From contig CALXBO010000016.1 in assembly GCA_944386565.1 (NCBI GenBank), positions 1 to 42,080 on the forward strand: a stretch of DNA of 42,080 nucleotides, given 5' to 3'. The position numbers and the translations under genes were made by a program. This DNA is from an uncultured Ruthenibacterium sp. GTDB lineage: Bacteria > Bacillota > Clostridia > Oscillospirales > Ruminococcaceae. Positions 38,768 to 42,080 of this stretch are shown in pieces. A model generated the notes under the pieces. It saw only the letters and a program-made list of their open reading frames with translations. It searched no databases and was not told the origin of the DNA. Position 1 is the stretch's first letter, and each line of letters starts with the position of its first letter.

Positions 38768-40126
38768 TCATCGCGTGACGACGCGGATCCATTTGCCGCT
38801 GTGCACGCGCAGAAGGCCGAGGACAAATTTCACAACGTAGTCCGCGCGCATCAGCAGGAACACCAGCGCGGGATCAAGCCCCCACACAAAGCCCGACAGC
38901 GCGCCCAGAGGGATCGCGATGACCCACATCGTGCCGCAGTCGAGGATGAAGTTGGTGGTGACGTCTCCGCCGCCGCGCAGCACGCCCACGAGCAGGTTGC
39001 ACGAAAACGCCTGAAGCGGCGCGAGGAATCCGAGAATGGTGAGCAGCTGATACGCGATGTCGCGCGCGCCGTCCGACACGGCGAACAGCGTCAGCACCGG
39101 CGTGCGGATGAGCAGTATCACGGCGCCGAGCGCCACACCCAGCGCCACGCTGAGCGCGAGCAGCGTGTTCGCCATGCGTGCGGCGTCCTCGCGGCGGTCC
39201 TGGCCGATCGTGCGGCCGATGGTGACCGCCGTCGCGCCCGCCATGCCGAAGATGAACACCGTGATGATGTTCATGACGACGGTGGCAATGCTGGACGCAG
39301 CCACGAACTGGCTGCCGATGCGGCCGATGATGGCACTCTCCACCGACAGGCCGATGCCCCACAGCAGCTCGTTGCCCGTGACGGGCAGGCAGTTGCGGAC
39401 GTAATCGCCCGCGAGGTGCGTGCGCAGGCCGAACAGGCGGCGCGGGGTGAACCGCACTTTCTTCTCGATGCGGTACATATAGAAGATGCACACGGCGCAC
39501 TCATACACGCGGGCGATAACCGTTCCGATGGCCGCGCCCCGGACGCCGAGCTCCGGCATGCCGAGGTTGCCGAAGATGAAGCAGTAGTTGAAGAACACGT
39601 TGACAAAGAAGCTCGTCCCGTACACGAACAGGCTGATCTTCACCTGTTCGACGCCGCGCAGGCACATGATGTAGCAGTTCGAGAACGAGAAGAAGATGAA
39701 GCTCGCGGACAAAACGCGCAGATACTGCGCGCCCGCTTCAATGACGGCCGCGTCCGACGAGAACAGGCTGAGAATCGCCTCCGGGAACAGCGAGCACACC
39801 GCCGTGAACACCGCCGCCGCGCAGACCGCCGAGCGCAGGCTGAGCGAAAAGAGCTGGCAGATGCTCTCCGTGTCGCCTCTGCCCCAGTACTGGCTGATGA
39901 GAACGATGGCGCCGCTGGCAAAGCCGAATCCGAAGATATTGAGGATGGAGAACGGCTGGCCGCCGAGGTTGGCCGCGGTGATCGCGAGGTCTCCGAGCTG
40001 GCCGAGCATGACCGTATCCATCAGGTTGACGCCGAGGCTGATCACGTTTTGCAGCGCGATGGGCAGCGTGATGGCAAGCACCCCGCGCAGAAAACCTTTC
40101 CTCATGTAAAAATGACGCTGCAGCAA
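38768..40126 (-). CDS. MATE-family multidrug efflux transporter
   Basis: A 452-aa integral membrane protein with about twelve hydrophobic helices in two homologous halves. Family segments are visible near the N-terminus: ITLPIALQNVISLGVNLMDT, VMLGQLGDLAITAANLG and GAIVLISQYWGRGD. The second half repeats the pattern (PVTGNELLWGIGLSVESAII, ATAVTIGRTIGQ). Members export cationic drugs or metabolites using a Na+ or H+ gradient. I place the start at TTG 40126, since GGGGAG is 7 bp upstream, rather than ATG 40105, which has no site. It is divergent from the MBL lipoprotein; I see only weak promoter elements between them. Confidence 0.9.
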   Translation of the reverse strand: MLQRHFYMRKGFLRGVLAITLPIALQNVISLGVNLMDTVMLGQLGDLAITAANLGGQPFSILNIFGFGFASGAIVLISQYWGRGDTESICQLFSLSLRSAVCAAAVFTAVCSLFPEAILSLFSSDAAVIEAGAQYLRVLSASFIFFSFSNCYIMCLRGVEQVKISLFVYGTSFFVNVFFNYCFIFGNLGMPELGVRGAAIGTVIARVYECAVCIFYMYRIEKKVRFTPRRLFGLRTHLAGDYVRNCLPVTGNELLWGIGLSVESAIIGRIGSQFVAASSIATVVMNIITVFIFGMAGATAVTIGRTIGQDRREDAARMANTLLALSVALGVALGAVILLIRTPVLTLFAVSDGARDIAYQLLTILGFLAPLQAFSCNLLVGVLRGGGDVTTNFILDCGTMWVIAIPLGALSGFVWGLDPALVFLLMRADYVVKFVLGLLRVHSGKWIRVVTR

Positions 40127-40288
40127 CGCCGCACTCCCCTTTCTGCGCGCTTTTTCGCCACGCACAGGACATTGTACACGGGTTTTGCCCAAATGTATTT
40201 GCACGATCGTATACACTTCTCCGCGCGCCGCGCATTGCGCGCGCTTTCTGTACCAATGCGCCAATCCAGTACCAAAGGAGACTTTGTC

Positions 40289-41419
40289 ATGACTCATTTT
40301 TCCAAGCGTTTCAAGGCGGCCGCCGCCCTTGCGCTCTGCGCCGTTCTGGCCGCCTGCTCTTCCCTTCCCGCCTCTCTCCCGTCCTCCGCGACGCCGGAAA
40401 GTTCCGCCGCGCCCGCGTCTTCTTCGTCCGCCCCTGCAGCGGGCGGCGAGCTTCTCACCGTGCGCTTTCTCGACGTCGGACAGGCAGACTCCGCGCTCAT
40501 CCGCTGCGGAGACGACGCCATGCTGATCGACGGCGGCAACGCGGCCGATTCGTCGCTCGTTGCCTCCGTGCTGCAAAATGAAGGTCTGGACACGCTCGAC
40601 GTCGTCGCCGCAACGCACGCACACGAGGATCACGTGGGCGGGCTCTCCGGCGCGCTGAACGTGTGCACCGCGCAGCGCGTGATCGCACCCGTAACGCAGT
40701 ACGACTCGCAGGCTTTCTCCGATTTCGTTCGCTACACCGAAGCGCAGGGGCTGTCCGTCGAAGTTCCCGCGGCCGGGGACACCTTCTCCCTCGGCGGCGC
40801 ACAGGTGACGGTGCTCGGCCCGGTACAGGAATATGATGACACGAACAACACATCGCTTGTGCTGCGCGTCGACTTCGGAAGCACATCGTTCCTCTTCACC
40901 GGGGACATGGAGCGCGGCGCTGAAGAGGACCTTCTCGCGCAGTGGGGTGAGGAGGCCCTGCGCGCGGACGTTCTGAAAGTGGGGCACCACGGCAGCGACA
41001 CTTCCACCTCCTACCCGTTCCTGCGCGCGGTGATGCCGCAGATCGCCGTGATCTCCGTGGGAGCGGGCAATTCCTACGGCCACCCCGACGACGCGGTGCT
41101 GTCGCGCCTGTCCGACGAAGGGGCGGCGGTGTACCGCACCGACGAGTGCGGAGACGTGACCGTCGTGAGCGACGGAGAGACACTCACGGTCACAACGCAG
41201 AAACACACCGCTCCGGACGCGGGCGCATCGTCGTTCCCGGCTTCTTCCGCGTCTGTGGCAAGCGCGGATGAAGAATCTTACATCGGAAATCTGAACAGCA
41301 AGAAGTTCCACCTGCCCTCCTGTTCTTCGCTGCCCAGGGAGGACAACCGCATCTATTTCGCCACGCGGGACGCCGCCGTGGAAGCGGGCTACACGCCCTG
41401 CGGGCTGTGCAATCCGTAA
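40289..41419 (+). CDS. ComEC-like MBL-fold lipoprotein with C-terminal cysteine-containing domain
   Basis: A 376-aa secreted lipoprotein. The signal peptide ends in L-A-A-C (Cys23 lipidated), followed by a Ser/Ala/Pro-rich linker. Residues about 54-310 form the metallo-beta-lactamase domain related to the ComEC/Rec2 C-terminus: FLDVGQADS, MLIDGG, THAHEDHVGG (complete H-x-H-x-D-H), FTGDM and VGHHGS. The last 45 residues (IGNLNSKKFHLPSC, DAAVEAGYTPCGLCNP) form a small domain with three Cys and a His that resembles Ada-type metal-binding tails. Such proteins are probably extracellular nucleases or phosphoesterases; substrate not shown. ATG 40289 has AAAGGAG 8 bp upstream. Confidence 0.9.
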   Translation: MTHFSKRFKAAAALALCAVLAACSSLPASLPSSATPESSAAPASSSSAPAAGGELLTVRFLDVGQADSALIRCGDDAMLIDGGNAADSSLVASVLQNEGLDTLDVVAATHAHEDHVGGLSGALNVCTAQRVIAPVTQYDSQAFSDFVRYTEAQGLSVEVPAAGDTFSLGGAQVTVLGPVQEYDDTNNTSLVLRVDFGSTSFLFTGDMERGAEEDLLAQWGEEALRADVLKVGHHGSDTSTSYPFLRAVMPQIAVISVGAGNSYGHPDDAVLSRLSDEGAAVYRTDECGDVTVVSDGETLTVTTQKHTAPDAGASSFPASSASVASADEESYIGNLNSKKFHLPSCSSLPREDNRIYFATRDAAVEAGYTPCGLCNP

Positions 41420-41495
41420 TACATCATTTCTCTATGTTTTGAACGTTTTGTCTATTTTGTATAGAAGTAATGCACAAGAATATGCGCTTTGTCAA

Positions 41496-41523
41496 TAGAC
41501 TTTCATGGCAAATATGCTATAAT
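41496..41523 (+). promoter_or_regulatory. Strong promoter ahead of the ORF-poor 3' region
   Basis: A perfect extended -10 (TG-C-TATAAT, -10 at 41518-41523) lies 16 bp from a -35 TAGACT (41496-41501). It faces about 545 bp without a convincing gene and then a terminator. Confidence 0.75.
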
Positions 41524-41529
41524 AAAGAC

Positions 41530-42075
41530 AGAAAGAGAGGAAAGAAACAGAGGCCGGAACGGCAGGTCCGATGAAGGTTCTGAACTTTCCGGGAAGGCAT
41601 TTCACATCAAAGTTTTCAGACGCTCCGTTTCACGGATTGCGTGACGAGAAAACGCAGGACGCGAAAGTCGGGATGCAGAAGGCGGCAGTCCAAGGGCGGC
41701 GAACGGGTAACACGGGAGCTGCACCGGACGCGGAGAAAACAAAGGCGCACAGGAGCCGGAATGGCGCCCCCGCTGCCGGAAAGCGGGAGGAACGATGTGA
41801 ACGGTACGTGTGACGAGAAAGCACGCCGGGTCAAAAAGGCATTGCCGGAACTCTTTTGAACGCACAAGTTACTTTCTGGATCGACAAACGGTTCATCATT
41901 GTAAGTGAGGTCAGACCAATGCACAGCTGAGGAGCCTTGAAAGACAGGCAAACGCAATCGTTCCAAGGAACATACGTTCTGCAAAGAAAGGCGAGAGACC
42001 CATGCAGACCTGAAAAGCCTGTGGGCTGAAATCACAAACACAAAACGGCGGCAGATTTTCTGCCGCCGTATTTTT
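41530..42075 (+). ncRNA. Candidate large structured noncoding RNA (about 545 nt)
   Basis: The stretch runs from a strong extended -10 promoter to a strong intrinsic terminator, and no frame in it looks like a protein gene. Several hairpins are visible: TCCGT/ACGGA (41624-41636), CCCGCT/AGCGGG (41769-41787) and GTTCC-AA-GGAAC (41960-41971). A long-range CAGGC/GCCTG pair (41945-41949 with 42017-42021) closes a domain of about 77 nt. The 10-mer TGACGAGAAA occurs twice (41642-41651 and 41811-41820), each between different complementary arms (GCG/CGC and CGTG/CACG), as expected for a repeated RNA loop motif. It lacks RNase P, tmRNA and SRP signatures. Ornate large RNA classes such as OLE or ROOL are possible relatives, but I cannot confirm any. 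Confidence 0.6.
42045..42075 (+). terminator. Intrinsic terminator of the candidate ncRNA
   Basis: ACGGCGGCAG (42045-42054) pairs perfectly with CTGCCGCCGT (42060-42069), loop ATTTT, followed by A-TTTTT. Confidence 0.92.
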
Positions 42076-42080
42076 GTGTT

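Noticed and set aside
38672..40288. 5' extension of the ComEC-like lipoprotein frame
   Set aside because: Antisense to the MATE gene. The lipoprotein's ribosome site and signal peptide begin at 40289.
41571..41813. 80-codon frame inside the candidate ncRNA
   Set aside because: Poor ribosome site, odd composition, and it runs through the RNA hairpins and a repeated loop motif. A protein role is not supported.
41530..42075. RNase P RNA, tmRNA or SRP RNA as identity of the 3' RNA
   Set aside because: GAGGAAAG occurs near the start, but the rest of the RNase P core (GAGGAAAGTCC and ACAGAAA) is missing. There is no tmRNA CCA end or tag frame, and no SRP GGAAGCAGC-type motif.

Overview
The window looks like chromosome of a high-GC, anaerobic Gram-positive gut clostridium, most likely Oscillospiraceae/Ruminococcaceae. 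That placement is inferred from gene content: lipoproteins with lipoboxes, a sortase-type surface protein, a Cys-type sulfatase and GH43 enzyme for glycan use, LytTR/GHKL signalling, oligoendopeptidase F, an iron-sulfur cysteine desulfidase and an F420-ligase-like protein. I see no phage, insertion sequence, CRISPR array or rRNA.

Left part (1-13.6 kb), mostly minus strand. A partial beta-helix protein on the plus strand is followed by minus-strand units: aldo/keto reductase plus patatin-like hydrolase; sulfatase plus DUF5107/TPR protein (probable glycan processing); a large LPXTG-like surface protein; two small membrane proteins; a TetR regulator; and a GH43 beta-xylosidase/arabinofuranosidase-like enzyme. 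The TetR gene has a near-perfect promoter with a palindromic operator. The same operator half-sites recur in front of the membrane-protein pair, so this is a readable autoregulated circuit.

Middle (13.8-30.9 kb), plus strand. A LytTR response regulator and a membrane-less GHKL kinase precede two half-size ABC exporters. A LytTR-like direct repeat with 21-nt periodicity lies between kinase and exporters. Next come oligoendopeptidase F and a complete oligopeptide importer operon: substrate-binding lipoprotein, permease B, permease C, ATPases D and F, and a 68-aa membrane protein. Permease C is the standout of the window. Seven RCC1-like repeats of about 40 residues, enough for a complete seven-bladed beta-propeller, are inserted in its predicted extracellular loop between TM1 and the permease core. 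A peptidase directly upstream suggests a peptide-nutrition region. After the operon terminator lies an aldo/keto reductase that has lost its N-terminus and appears fused to the out-of-frame 5' end of a GntR regulator gene; it overlaps an L-cysteine desulfidase gene.

Right part (31-42 kb). Two tRNA-Ser genes (GCU and UGA) share one strong promoter. Divergent promoters with palindromes separate a small membrane protein from a LexA-like XRE/S24 regulator. Then follow a radical SAM/HhH protein with its DUF4130 partner (putative DNA repair pair), an MBL-fold protein lacking the usual Asp metal ligand, cyclophilin, GtrA-like protein, nitroreductase, an F420-0:glutamate ligase-like protein, a MATE transporter and a ComEC-like MBL lipoprotein. 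The last 0.65 kb has a strong promoter and a strong intrinsic terminator, about 545 nt apart, without a convincing ORF. It carries several hairpins, including two copies of the same 10-nt loop on different stems: a candidate large structured noncoding RNA.

All assignments come from reading the sequence and recalled family motifs. No database search was run.
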